This document shows, one piece after another, positions 1 to 7,118 of a stretch of 64,000 bases of DNA. Every line of letters starts with the position of its first letter. The first letter of the stretch is position 1. The DNA comes from Pelosinus sp. UFO1 (GTDB lineage Bacteria > Bacillota > Negativicutes > DSM-13327): the NCBI RefSeq assembly GCF_000725345.1, contig NZ_CP008852.1, forward strand, positions 4,849,001 through 4,913,000. Direction: 5' to 3'. The notes under the pieces are model-generated. The model saw only the letters and a program-made list of their open reading frames with translations, did no database searches and had not been told where the DNA came from. The position numbers and the translations under genes were made by a program.

Positions 1-94
1 GTGGTTTATTGAGAAAAAATAATATTGATTACAAGGGGTAAATATACTAATATCGAATTAATAATAATTACTATAAAATAGGAAGTGCATAAAA

Positions 95-268
95 ATGCTG
101 AATTATGAAGAATTAAAACAATTAGCGAAAAAATACTTTACTGAGGCTAGTGAAGAGCAGATAGAGATACTACTAGGGGATCTTACTAGAGAACTAGAAA
201 TTATGACTCATGCTAAAATTAGAGAGTTAGTTGATTTTGAGAGACGTAAAAAAATAACAGGGCAATAG
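95..268 (+). CDS. Small hypothetical protein, 57 aa
   Basis: An open frame of 57 codons starts at ATG 95 behind a weak AGGAAG ribosome site and ends with TAG. The product is charged and mostly helical in appearance (MLNYEELKQLAKKYF..., ending RRKKITGQ), with no signal peptide or membrane segment. I do not recognise the family. It lies 27 bases upstream of a second small gene on the same strand, so the two may be co-transcribed. The clean ribosome site and amphipathic composition favour a real gene, but its shortness leaves doubt. Confidence 0.45.
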   Translation: MLNYEELKQLAKKYFTEASEEQIEILLGDLTRELEIMTHAKIRELVDFERRKKITGQ

Positions 269-295
269 GGATTTGTCCCCATAGGGAGAATTAAA

Positions 296-481
296 ATGAT
301 TAATAATAAAATTAGAGTAGTAGCTTATGAGAAGTCCAAGAACAACTATTATTTTTTTGAATTACCGCCTGGTTCAAATACTGATGAAGCCCGTGATAAA
401 GTTGTTCAATGGCAATTAAAGTATGGGTTGGCATATATTGAGATATATGAAAATGAAATGTGGGAGAAATACGAATATTGA
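296..481 (+). CDS. Small hypothetical protein, 61 aa
   Basis: The ATG at 296 follows a GGGAGA ribosome site at normal spacing. The 61-residue product is soluble and aromatic-rich (several Tyr, Phe and Trp) with no signal peptide or transmembrane segment. No known domain is recognised. It follows the 57-aa gene by 27 bases on the same strand, and a hairpin lies just downstream (498-556), so the pair could form a small transcription unit. Function unknown. Confidence 0.5.
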   Translation: MINNKIRVVAYEKSKNNYYFFELPPGSNTDEARDKVVQWQLKYGLAYIEIYENEMWEKYEY

Positions 482-497
482 GCGTAAGGTGAAATTT

Positions 498-556
498 GGT
501 AGGTGTATAATGAAGGAGAGCCCTTTGTAACGGATGGCTTTTATTTTATACCTATC
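498..556 (+). terminator. Hairpin after two small genes
   Basis: GGTAGGTGTATAA at 498-510 pairs with TTATACCTATC at 546-556 with one bulged base, and an inner AGCC/GGCT pair sits inside. There is no clear T-run, so terminator activity is uncertain. Confidence 0.35.
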
Positions 557-561
557 TAAAA

Positions 562-668
562 TTCAGTTTATACGTACGGATAAAGAATGAGAAATAATTT
601 GCATTCTGTAGTTGAATTTATTGTTACTACGGAATGTGTATTAGTTAAAGCCGATATACAGGAATACG
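562..668 (+). repeat. Dispersed leader repeat, copy A
   Basis: This block resembles the sequences at 3247-3360 and 43008-43187, and partly 58148-58264. Shared pieces include a start like ATTCARYTTATAYGT, a central GCGGAATGT/ACGGAATGT block and a GAYGATATA/CCGATATACAGG block near the end. Copies C and D lie directly upstream of genes; copy A is followed by no recognisable gene, only by the tRNA fragment, so its gene may have been lost. Confidence 0.55.
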
Positions 669-689
669 TGGTTTGAACATTCGTAATGA

Positions 690-741
690 GTAGATCGCAG
701 GATGCAAAATAGAGCAGAATAAAAACGCATGGCGCAACAGG
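690..741 (+). repeat. 52-bp intergenic repeat, copy 1
   Basis: The block beginning GTAGATCGCAGGAT and ending in an ATGGCGCAACAG-like tail recurs at 2095-2146 with few differences. Neither copy has a convincing reading frame. The two copies bracket the tRNA fragment and the 1072-2023 genes. Confidence 0.6.
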
Positions 742-871
742 GTTAATTATATTGCACCGAAATGACATGAAATGTATGGCCCATTTTAAAGCAAAATGTA
801 ATAGAACATAGATAATACAGGTTAAACGTTGTGGTGCAATGACTCGAATTTTTACAAACATAATGCCAAAA

Positions 872-921
872 GCGCCTTCCCAAGCCGTGGGTCGAGAGTT
901 CGAATCTCTTCACCCGCTCCA
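872..921 (+). pseudogene. 3' fragment of tRNA-Gly (CCC-type)
   Basis: The segment contains a TTCCCAA anticodon loop, an arm reading GAGAGTTCGAATCTCTT (a perfect T-arm with TTCGAAT loop), and the acceptor end CACCCGCTCCA with encoded CCA. The matching 5' half (expected near 850, beginning GCGGGTG with a D-arm) is absent, and the 5' side of the anticodon stem no longer pairs properly. A strong terminator follows. A 3'-only tRNA copy of this kind is what integration of a tRNA-targeting element leaves behind, so this may be an attachment-site remnant. Confidence 0.65.
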
Positions 922-929
922 AGAAATTC

Positions 930-962
930 AAGCCTTCCGGCATTTTGCCGGAAGGCTTTTTT
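930..962 (+). terminator. Strong terminator behind tRNA fragment
   Basis: AAGCCTTCCGGC (930-941) pairs perfectly with GCCGGAAGGCTT (947-958) around an ATTTT loop and runs into a T tract. It is positioned as the terminator of the original tRNA-Gly gene. Confidence 0.8.
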
Positions 963-1071
963 GTGTTTAGAAGGCAATAAATAAACATCAGCATGGTAGG
1001 TAGGAGATCTCTATTAACTCTTCTGGACCTGTATTCTTTCGAATTCATCACATAATTTTAAAAGATTTCTA

Positions 1072-1419
1072 TCATGAAAAAATCGGTCTCGCAATTGTTA
1101 CACCAACTACTTGATCTGCAAAAAGAACTAGAGAAGGCAAGCTAATTTGGCAGCCAGTAGGCTGGCAAACAACTACATCTTTCAATGGAATAATATCGCC
1201 ATTAGTTAAGCTTTCTGCATATACACTTTTTCGTGTAAACTCTTCCGTAATTTTCTGACCAATATCCTCAAACGGTTTAATAAATTCGTTGTCAATTGTT
1301 CCTTGAATAAAACCAATATTTGTAAGGAATGTCACTTCGTACTTATCAGCTTCATTTGCCAATTCCATTCCTTTTGGAATTGCACAAAACATCGTTAAAA
1401 AAAAATTTTTTGCATTCAT
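1072..1419 (-). CDS. Hypothetical protein, 115 aa
   Basis: The chosen start is the ATG at 1419, preceded by a very strong GGAGGAGGTGAT ribosome site; a longer frame reaching 1500 lacks such a site and adds 27 unlikely residues. The protein has a short hydrophobic stretch near the N-terminus (AKNFFLTMFCAIP), a charged middle and a hydrophobic C-terminal third with two cysteines (VVVCQPTGCQ). No signal peptidase site is clear. I do not recognise the family. It stands alone on the minus strand with no obvious partner. Confidence 0.6.
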   Translation of the reverse strand: MNAKNFFLTMFCAIPKGMELANEADKYEVTFLTNIGFIQGTIDNEFIKPFEDIGQKITEEFTRKSVYAESLTNGDIIPLKDVVVCQPTGCQISLPSLVLFADQVVGVTIARPIFS

Positions 1420-1713
1420 GATATCACCTCCTCCATCGTCAAACTTCGAAGAAAGGGAGCTAAGTCCTATGAAAATTTGTAAGGGGTAATTTCTTAACAT
1501 TGCTATAAATGCAGTGCTGGATATAGAGCATAGGAAATTTGCAACATTAAAGTGGTAAAAGTGGCACTGAGGTCAAGTCACAGAAGCTTTTTTCAAAATA
1601 GATCTGGTACTTACTCAATACGTAGTATGTAAAAAAGATGCAAAATATGAGTGGTGATTAAGTGAACTATGAACAAGAGATAATACAAGCAATTTTTTAT
1701 TTAGTTGGGAATA

Positions 1714-1757
1714 TGTAACATTTTTGTAACGTGTTTGTCACATTATATTATTATAAT
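1714..1757 (+). promoter_or_regulatory. Pho-box-like promoter for 1787 gene
   Basis: Three direct repeats TGTAACA (1714), TGTAACG (1725) and TGTCACA (1736) are spaced exactly 11 bp apart, and a perfect TATAAT (1752-1757) begins 10 nt after the last repeat. This is the geometry of a PhoB-activated promoter, where the Pho box replaces the -35 element. The last two repeats match the E. coli box at about 12 of 18 positions, so the case is stronger when seen with the sites at 3402 and 28929. Confidence 0.5.
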
Positions 1758-1786
1758 TTAGCTATACAAAGGGAGGTTATTTAATA

Positions 1787-2023
1787 ATGAAAAAATTGTT
1801 AGTTGTAATGCTTGCTATGCTTATTTTATCTCTGTCTTCAATAGTAAGTGCTCATAGTATTCAAGCAAATTGGTCAAATGCAAATCATCAGATGTATGCG
1901 GGTGATGATCAATCACCTCAACCAGACCAGCATAAACCTGAAAAACATAAACCGCAGCCACAACCACAAGACCCACCTCAACCACCTCAACCAGGTCAAC
2001 CAGATCAACACGATCAGCGTTGA
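1787..2023 (+). CDS. Small secreted Pro/Gln/His-rich protein
   Basis: The ATG follows a GGGAGG ribosome site. Residues 1-22 form a classic signal peptide (MKKLLVVMLAMLILSL, cleavage after VSA). The mature part of about 55 residues is low complexity, rich in Pro, Gln, His, Asp and Lys, in a repeating QPQP/PPQPPQPGQPDQ pattern. Such tails can bind metal or phosphate-bearing polymers or act as wall or surface linkers, but no function can be assigned. The promoter has a Pho-box-like array, suggesting induction under phosphate limitation. Confidence 0.7.
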   Translation: MKKLLVVMLAMLILSLSSIVSAHSIQANWSNANHQMYAGDDQSPQPDQHKPEKHKPQPQPQDPPQPPQPGQPDQHDQR

Positions 2024-2094
2024 TACGGTGTAGATGTGTGCTACATTACTTTGCACGATATTTAGAAAATGAGTATAGGATATACTCTTGTAGA

Positions 2095-2146
2095 GTAGAT
2101 CGCAGGATACAAAATAGAGCGTAATAAAAAAACATGTCGCAGCGAG
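2095..2146 (+). repeat. 52-bp intergenic repeat, copy 2
   Basis: Second copy of the block at 690-741 (GTAGATCGCAGGAT... AAAATAGAGC...). It sits directly downstream of the secreted Pro-rich gene. Confidence 0.6.
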
Positions 2147-2168
2147 TACTAAAATCAGTTTAAAAATA

Positions 2169-2202
2169 AGACGGATTTCCTATTAAGGAAGTCCGTCTAT
2201 TG
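2169..2202 (+). terminator. Hairpin downstream of Pro-rich gene
   Basis: AGACGGATTTCC (2169-2180) pairs with GGAAGTCCGTCT (2187-2198), with one mismatch, around TATTAA. The following sequence is only moderately T-rich. Confidence 0.5.
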
Positions 2203-2274
2203 TTATTTCGTTTCAATTACTTCCATTGGCTCTGCTGACGTTTTTCAACAGACATTGCCAATTTGTTCTGAAAA

Positions 2275-2360
2275 TATAAAAAGAAACAGCCCAGCTCTAC
2301 CTTTGTGAAAAAGTAAAGTGGACTGCTTCCGTACCAATAAACGATGGTGATGCCATTATA
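2275..2360 (-). ncRNA. Candidate short RNA with own promoter and terminator
   Basis: On the minus strand a TGTGGTATAAT extended -10 (TATAAT complement at 2355-2360) is followed about 25 nt later by a hairpin, GGACTGCTTC complement at 2320-2329 pairing with 2283-2292, with an inner CTTTAC/GTAGAG helix, and then TTTCTTTTTATATTTT. Promoter plus terminator with about 70 nt between suggests a small transcript. A 46-codon frame overlaps it, but its ATG has no ribosome site. The -35 region is poor. This is a tentative call. Confidence 0.3.
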
Positions 2361-2506
2361 CCACATTAAAGCAATAAGTTAAAGGAGAAAGCGGTAGTTA
2401 AAAGATTTTGCAGAGAGTTAAGTCAATCAGAGAAGGGCAGTTCTATTTATTGCAGGAATTTATTACTGTTCACCGAAGTATAGTCAAAAATAGAGGAGAT
2501 GATAGT

Positions 2507-2692
2507 ATGGCTGGGGCAGTGATTATTTGGGCAAACGACGACAAGAGTGAACAAATAGTATATTTCAATAATGAATATATCTTGATAACAATAACCGACA
2601 TGAAGAGAATATCACTTGGGGAAACCTTAGAAGATGCGAAAGAAAAATTAAAAGAAATTGACAGATATGATATCTATAAAGAAATAAAATAA
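2507..2692 (+). CDS. Small hypothetical protein, 61 aa
   Basis: The start at ATG 2507 is chosen for its GAGGAG ribosome site; the frame extends upstream to 2408 without one. The product is acidic and lysine-rich with a probable short beta-sheet part (AGAVIIWAND..., IVYFNNEYILITIT) and a C-terminal amphipathic helix (LEDAKEKLKEIDRYDIYK). This pattern resembles the 61-aa protein encoded at 296 in size and in having a DEA/EDAKEK helix, so the two may be distant relatives. No signal peptide. A terminator follows immediately. Function unknown. Confidence 0.55.
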   Translation: MAGAVIIWANDDKSEQIVYFNNEYILITITDMKRISLGETLEDAKEKLKEIDRYDIYKEIK

Positions 2693-2712
2693 GGGCCGTA
2701 AGGCTCTTTTTT
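2691..2712 (+). terminator. Terminator of 2507 gene
   Basis: AGGGCC pairs with GGCTCT (one G-T) across a short GTAA loop and is followed by six T residues. It overlaps the stop codon region of the preceding gene. Confidence 0.7.
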
Positions 2713-3042
2713 CATGTCTTGTATTGCTAGTGGCCAAATCTATTTTAAACAATACAGAACAAGCCCATCAGTAAAACACACAATTAATATTAAGAGAAGG
2801 TGTGAAAGTGATTTATATGATGTTACCCACAGATAATCCCCAAATTGCACAGGGTAAACCATACATTAGCCCCGAAATAATATGATTAAATTGGAGGTTA
2901 TTATTAAAACACCGTTTTTCTTTCGTTTGAGACGGCTTTTAATGAATGAGAAATATAAAATTAGTTACCATATAAGAATTTTTTGAATAAGATATTATAT
3001 CAACATTAGTTATTTCAAGTCAATTTGAAAGGAGAAATTGAT
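2713..3042. other. Gene-poor stretch
   Basis: No convincing gene is seen. A 27-codon frame (GTG 2802, ending TGA near 2884) has only a weak ribosome site. The rest is AT-rich and holds no clear repeat or RNA structure. Confidence 0.4.
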
Positions 3043-3144
3043 ATGTTTTTTAATTCATTTAATAGGGGAATATGGTTCATAATTTTGATCATCAGCCTAT
3101 TCATTCTTTTATTTCCAGATTTCGATGACACTACTTCTTGCTGA
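3043..3144 (+). CDS. Single-span membrane microprotein, 33 aa
   Basis: A strong AAAGGAG site lies 6-7 nt before ATG 3043. The 33-residue product begins MFFNSFNRG, has one hydrophobic span of about 16 residues (IWFIILIISLFILLF) and ends PDFDDTTSC. Short membrane peptides of this type are common in spore-forming Firmicutes, but I cannot place it in a named family. A terminator follows, supporting a real mono-cistronic gene. Confidence 0.6.
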   Translation: MFFNSFNRGIWFIILIISLFILLFPDFDDTTSC

Positions 3145-3183
3145 TAATTATGTACAATAATCAATAGGTCATTACAGATTTAT

Positions 3184-3237
3184 CTACCAACTCACCACCG
3201 CTCCGTCCTCCTTAATTGGTAGGGCGGTGCTTTTTTG
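3184..3237 (+). terminator. Terminator of microprotein gene
   Basis: CACCGC (3196-3201) pairs with GCGGTG (3224-3229), and an alternative outer helix CTACCAA/TTGGTAG exists. A run of six T follows. Confidence 0.65.
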
Positions 3238-3246
3238 TCTATCGAA

Positions 3247-3360
3247 TATTCAGCTTATATGTGCAGATAAAAAATAGGAAAGAAATTTATATTTGTAGTT
3301 AATTTATCGTCAATGCGGAATGTATGTCAATGAAAGACGATATATATATAGGAACACATA
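3247..3360 (+). repeat. Dispersed leader repeat, copy B
   Basis: Matches copy A at 562-668 and copy C at 43008-43187 in order of blocks, starting ATTCAGCTTATATGT and including TGCGGAATGTATGT and GACGATATATA. It precedes the Pho-box-like promoter at 3402. Confidence 0.55.
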
Positions 3361-3401
3361 TCTATTGAATCGATATACGGTTGTATGTAAAATTTACTAT
3401 T

Positions 3402-3435
3402 CCGTCATAATTTTGTCATATTCTAATGTTATGCT
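3402..3435 (+). promoter_or_regulatory. Pho-box-like promoter
   Basis: CCGTCATAATTTTGTCAT (3402-3419) matches the E. coli Pho box at 15 of 18 positions. A -10-like TATGCT starts at 3430, 10 nt after the box, the same spacing as at 1714 and 28929. Downstream is a 12-codon frame with a good ribosome site (GGGGAG, ATG 3462), which looks like a broken gene, and then the secreted DUF5648-like gene at 3717. Confidence 0.5.
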
Positions 3436-3716
3436 TAAATAACAAATTAAGGGGAGTGATAATGCAAATAGGTTTTAGCGTATCAGTAATAGAAGCTTAG
3501 CCGCTACATAATAGATCAATCACAATGAGTGACCTTGTTGAGAATGAAATGCATGACATTGCCGTTTTTAAAATTAGAATTGCAATATGGCTAATTTGAT
3601 GTAACTTGAAAAATTCTACCTATGATAAAAAAATAGAGGCAAATTAGTGGTTCTCAATCTGAGGATTTACTTGAATGCAATCGTATTCGTAAACTACGCT
3701 GAAAGGAAGTTCGATA

Positions 3717-4217
3717 ATGAAGAAGAATTTTATTTTTATTCTGGTGGGTATGTTTTTATTATTGCCAGGCTTAAATGTTTACGCCTCACATCGTCCGAAT
3801 ATAGAGCCTTTACACCGATACTTCAATAGTTCAACAGGTGATCACTTCTATACCACTGATTTCGATGAGCTTGGAGAAGGGAACAACGGCTATGTACATG
3901 AAGGTGTCGAGGGCTATGTATACAAATCTCATATTTCGGGGACAGTCCCTTTGCATAGATACTGGAGCAGCTCAAATGGAGATCACTTCTACACTACCAA
4001 CTTTGATGAGCTTGGTAGAGGGAATGATTCTTATGTATACGAAGGTATCGAAGGTTATGTCTATAGTTCACGCCATCCGCGGACGATAGCTTTACACCGG
4101 TACTACAATAGCTCAACGGGAGATCACTTCTATACCACTAATTTTAGAGAGCTTGGAACAGGGAGAAATGGTTATGTACATGAAGGTGTTCAATGTTATG
4201 TAATTAGAGCTAATTAA
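3717..4217 (+). CDS. Secreted protein with three DUF5648-type repeats
   Basis: The ATG follows GAAAGGAAG. Residues 1-23 form a signal peptide ending VYAS. The mature protein is three tandem units of about 44 residues, each containing the core PLHRYxxSSxGDHFYTT, then an ELGxGxxxYVxEGxxGYV tail. This motif is typical of the DUF5648 repeat found in secreted and cell-surface proteins, where small all-beta repeats pack together; the biochemical role is unknown. The third unit changes GYV to CYV. The Pho-box-like site 300 bp upstream may drive it. Confidence is high for export and repeats, low for role. Confidence 0.8.
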   Translation: MKKNFIFILVGMFLLLPGLNVYASHRPNIEPLHRYFNSSTGDHFYTTDFDELGEGNNGYVHEGVEGYVYKSHISGTVPLHRYWSSSNGDHFYTTNFDELGRGNDSYVYEGIEGYVYSSRHPRTIALHRYYNSSTGDHFYTTNFRELGTGRNGYVHEGVQCYVIRAN

Positions 4218-4287
4218 GCATGAATAGAGGTATCAGCAACCTTTTTTATGATACCGACGAACTGCAAAAGATATAGTATTAAATTGA

Positions 4288-4521
4288 TCTTGGCAGCTGG
4301 TGCTTATCCCGTTTCTTTATGCGGAACCAAACAAGAACTTAAGGAAAGCAAAAGTTACAACTATGCTGGAAGAACTGAACGCTGCTATTAAAGTTGGTTT
4401 AGAGCAAAACAGGCATAATACAGGGCCACGTATTTTACTTACTGGTGTACCTGTTGGGCTAGGCTCAGAAAAAGTAATTAGGCTGGTTGAAGAACTGGGA
4501 GGAACAGTAGTTTGTCAATGA
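4288..4521 (+). pseudogene. Fragment of 2-hydroxyacyl-CoA dehydratase subunit
   Basis: The translated piece includes GPRILLTGVPVGLGSEKV and LVEELGGTVVCQ, the characteristic middle part of the HgdB/FldC/BadD-type subunit of 2-hydroxyacyl-CoA dehydratases and benzoyl-CoA reductases. A full subunit is about 380-430 residues; only about 75 remain. There is no proper start (in-frame TGA just upstream at 4285) and it stops right where the conserved Glu-x-Cys would follow. It is therefore a decayed remnant of a 2-hydroxyacid fermentation gene, next to a cluster with a 2-hydroxyacid dehydrogenase. Confidence 0.7.
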
Positions 4522-4610
4522 AGCCTTTCTTGAAATGATCCAGGCGTGATTGACGCTTTTAGTTGTCACATTACTCTCTATAAGATAAGCAATAACATAT
4601 ATAAATTCAT

Positions 4611-4640
4611 GCCTTCGCAGGTTATTGCGACGGCTTTTTT
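4611..4640 (+). terminator. Terminator after dehydratase remnant
   Basis: GCCTTCGCA pairs with TGCGACGGC (one mismatch) and is followed by seven T residues. Confidence 0.75.
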
Positions 4641-4665
4641 TATTTTCAGGAAGGCAATTGAAGTG

Positions 4666-4743
4666 TTGACAAAATTAAACAGTATGGAATATAATGATTG
4701 ATATTGATAATCGTTATCAATATCAATCATTATATTCCATACT
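4666..4743 (+). promoter_or_regulatory. Promoter overlapping 63-bp perfect palindrome with Fur-like box
   Basis: A perfect 30-bp inverted repeat (4681-4710 and 4714-4743) flanks a 3-nt centre. Its core TGATAATCGTTATCA (4703-4717) differs at one position from the 7-1-7 Fur consensus TGATAATNATTATCA. A TTGACA (4666-4671) lies 18 bp before TATAAT (4690-4695), which is inside the left arm, so a bound Fur-type repressor would cover the -10 and start site. The next gene is the chemoreceptor at 5102, behind the riboswitch. An alternative is that the palindrome is a small mobile-element remnant. Confidence 0.6.
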
Positions 4744-4770
4744 AGAGGTAATTACACGCCATATTTTTAG

Positions 4771-4795
4771 TAATATTAACCAAACGTTAATATTA
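4771..4795 (+). repeat. 10-bp inverted repeat
   Basis: TAATATTAAC and GTTAATATTA form a perfect inverted repeat around CAAAC, between the Fur-like site and the riboswitch. It may be an operator; no binding protein is evident. Confidence 0.4.
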
Positions 4796-4845
4796 TAATA
4801 ATTTATTAGTCTTATAATTATGATATTGTAAATGTAGAAAATTAC

Positions 4846-4932
4846 ATATTTGGCAAACTTACTGAAAGGTAGGGACGCAAAGCTATGGGTCTAAGGACAT
4901 TTGGTCTATGATTGCCAGGTTTCCCTTGAAAA
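4846..4932 (+). promoter_or_regulatory. c-di-GMP-I (GEMM) riboswitch
   Basis: The stretch has the conserved landmarks of the class I c-di-GMP aptamer in order: GGCAAAC, a stem capped by GAAA, then GGGACGCAAAGC, a second stem region with GGTCTAAGG..., and the closing ATTGCCAGGTTTCCC. The GAAA tetraloop and its receptor, needed for folding of GEMM-I aptamers, both appear. An intrinsic terminator directly follows (4944-4967), so ligand binding would switch transcription of the downstream chemoreceptor and perhaps the two enzymes behind it. Confidence 0.9.
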
Positions 4933-4943
4933 AGGTATTGAAA

Positions 4944-4967
4944 CCCAGGCATTCGTCTGGGAATTTT
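4944..4967 (+). terminator. Expression-platform terminator of riboswitch
   Basis: CCCAGGC (4944-4950) pairs with GTCTGGG (4955-4961) around ATTC, then AATTTTT. Its position right after the aptamer suggests it is the regulated terminator; which state is favoured by ligand cannot be read directly. Confidence 0.75.
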
Positions 4968-5101
4968 TGATTTCTTAATGAAATTATGCATGTAGATTAC
5001 GGTTGAAGTATTCCATAACTAGCAACTTCGCAGGAATTATAAATGCATGAGATCATTTACAAATAAATTAGTATTTAGTTTTTAATAAAGGAGAATAAGA
5101 T

Positions 5102-7069
5102 ATGTCTATTAAAGCAAAAACCGTTACGTTGTTAGTGATTGCCCTTCTTATGACAGGGCTTATCGTCGGAGGGTCAGGTATGTATGTTCTCTATGGAAGA
5201 ACATTGAATAACAATCAAGTGGCAATGAATGGCCAGGCTTCTCAGCTGGCGGGTGAGACAAGTGAATTATTTGCTTCATTTTCAAGAAGCGGTAAATATT
5301 ATAGTGAAGATCTTGACCTTAAATCTGGAGATGCTTCCCGTGTACAAGATAAGATCAATGCATATTTCGCAGCCACATGGGGAGTTGATCGTCTGGTATT
5401 TATCAATTCTGCGGGCGCACGATTTGCCATAGCTCCCTACGATGCAAAAACAATAGGGGGAAGTGTGGCTGACCGGGATTTTTTTAAAGACACGATGAAG
5501 GATCAAAAGTCACACATTAGCGATGTAATAGTGAACAGGGCATCAGGAATACCCTCAGTCATAGTTACACAACCTGTCAAAACACAGGACGGTAAAATGG
5601 CGGGATTTGTTGCTCAGTCAATCTCCTTAGAAACCCTACAAAATTTTCTCGAGCAAGTCAAAGTGGGTGAAACTGGAGTGGCAGGTATTGTTGCTCAAGA
5701 TGGATCAATACTAGCTCACACGAATAAAGATTTAATAAAAGAACAAATAAAAGTTCCTGAAAATATGTTACATTCTTTACTCGAGAATTCGGGGAAATTA
5801 ATCCCTTACCCCGATTCTATCGGTCGAGACTCTTTGGCCTTAGCTGTACCAATTAAGAATACCCCCTGGGTGGTAATTGTTAGTATGCCTAAGAGTGAAA
5901 TTATCAGTGACTTTTATGCTAGCCTTACTACTATGGTGATTTCTCTTTTAGTGGCTCTTCTTGTTGTCGGGTTAGTTGCATGGATATTCCTTATTAGACT
6001 ATTACGTCCAATTGAAGAGATTTCTAGGCAAGTTGCGAAGATTGGTGACGGGGATCTCTCTGTAGCTATTACTTCTTCATCTAATGACGAGATTGGTATT
6101 TTGGCGAAGGCCCTATCAACGTCTATTGGGAATTTTAGACAAATGATTGTGAAAGTTCAGGAGGCAAGTGAAATAGTATCGGCTTCCTCTGAAGAGCTTA
6201 CAGCAAGCACAGAACAATTATCTCAGGCGGCAAATCAAGTATCAACTGCAATAACAGGTGTGACTGACGGGACAACACATCAAATGCAGGCTGTAGATAA
6301 CACAATGCATATCGTTGAACAAATGTCTGCGGGTCTTCAACAAATCGCTGCTAATACTGGCAGCGCTTCTGCTACAGCCGAGAAAACATCAAATACTGCT
6401 CAAGAAGGTGGTAAGGCTGTCCAGAAAGTTACGAGTCAGATGACGAATATTGAAACTTCAGTGAATAATTCAGCACAAGTAGTAGCTAAACTTGGTGAAC
6501 GTTCTAAGGAAATCGGGCAAATCGTTGATACTATTGCGGGAATAGCCGGTCAAACGAATCTATTAGCCTTAAACGCTGCTATTGAAGCTGCTCGTGCTGG
6601 TGAACAAGGCCGTGGTTTTGCTGTGGTAGCTGAGGAGGTTAGAAAACTCGCGGAACAGTCTCAAGGAGCTGCGAAAGAGATTGCTGCTTTGATTGGAGAA
6701 ATTCAGGCAGATACGACTAAGGCTGTACTAGCAATGAATGATGGAACTGATGAGGTAAGAAAAGGTACAGAAGTTGCCATAGCCGCGGGACAATCTTTTA
6801 ACGAGATTGCTTTACTTATTGAAGAAGAGTCGGATCAAATCCGTGAAATTTCTGCAGCCATTGAGCAGATGGCTAACGGTAGCCAACAAATCGTATCTTC
6901 AGTAAAGGAAATTACGAAGATTAGTAAGGATGCGACAGGTCAAGCACAAACTGTATTAGCAGCTACAGAAGAACAAACTGCATCTATTCAGGAGATTGCT
7001 TCTTCCAGCACGGATCTGTCTCAAATGGCAGGAAATTTGCAGGACATTGTATCCAAGTTTAAGATTTAG
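5102..7069 (+). CDS. Methyl-accepting chemotaxis protein with Cache domain
   Basis: An inner-membrane chemoreceptor of 655 residues that passes periplasmic ligand signals to CheA/CheW. Order of parts: transmembrane segment about 8-29, a double-Cache-type sensor about 35-275 (with [11 protein letters not shown] and [12 protein letters not shown]), second transmembrane segment about 281-303, HAMP about 304-356, and a cytoplasmic signalling coiled coil. The hairpin tip contains [20 protein letters not shown] near residues 481-500. The start has AAGGAG upstream. It lies 135 nt after a c-di-GMP riboswitch terminator, so its expression should respond to c-di-GMP. Two enzyme genes follow at 49 and 67 nt, probably in the same transcript. 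Confidence 0.95.
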   Translation: MSIKAKTVTLLVIALLMTGLIVGGSGMYVLYGRTLNNNQVAMNGQASQLAGETSELFASFSRSGKYYSEDLDLKSGDASRVQDKINAYFAATWGVDRLVFINSAGARFAIAPYDAKTIGGSVADRDFFKDTMKDQKSHISDVIVNRASGIPSVIVTQPVKTQDGKMAGFVAQSISLETLQNFLEQVKVGETGVAGIVAQDGSILAHTNKDLIKEQIKVPENMLHSLLENSGKLIPYPDSIGRDSLALAVPIKNTPWVVIVSMPKSEIISDFYASLTTMVISLLVALLVVGLVAWIFLIRLLRPIEEISRQVAKIGDGDLSVAITSSSNDEIGILAKALSTSIGNFRQMIVKVQEASEIVSASSEELTASTEQLSQAANQVSTAITGVTDGTTHQMQAVDNTMHIVEQMSAGLQQIAANTGSASATAEKTSNTAQEGGKAVQKVTSQMTNIETSVNNSAQVVAKLGERSKEIGQIVDTIAGIAGQTNLLALNAAIEAARAGEQGRGFAVVAEEVRKLAEQSQGAAKEIAALIGEIQADTTKAVLAMNDGTDEVRKGTEVAIAAGQSFNEIALLIEEESDQIREISAAIEQMANGSQQIVSSVKEITKISKDATGQAQTVLAATEEQTASIQEIASSSTDLSQMAGNLQDIVSKFKI

Positions 7070-7118
7070 GTATAACAGGTATACGGCATATATTCACTTT
7101 TTAAACGGAGGATAGAAA

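Noticed and set aside
743-1051. Minus-strand frame of 102 codons
   Set aside because: It is the antisense reading of the tRNA-Gly fragment and its terminator and has no ribosome site.
3462-3500. 12-codon frame with a good ribosome site behind the Pho-box-like promoter
   Set aside because: Too short to support as a gene; probably a broken start or leader.
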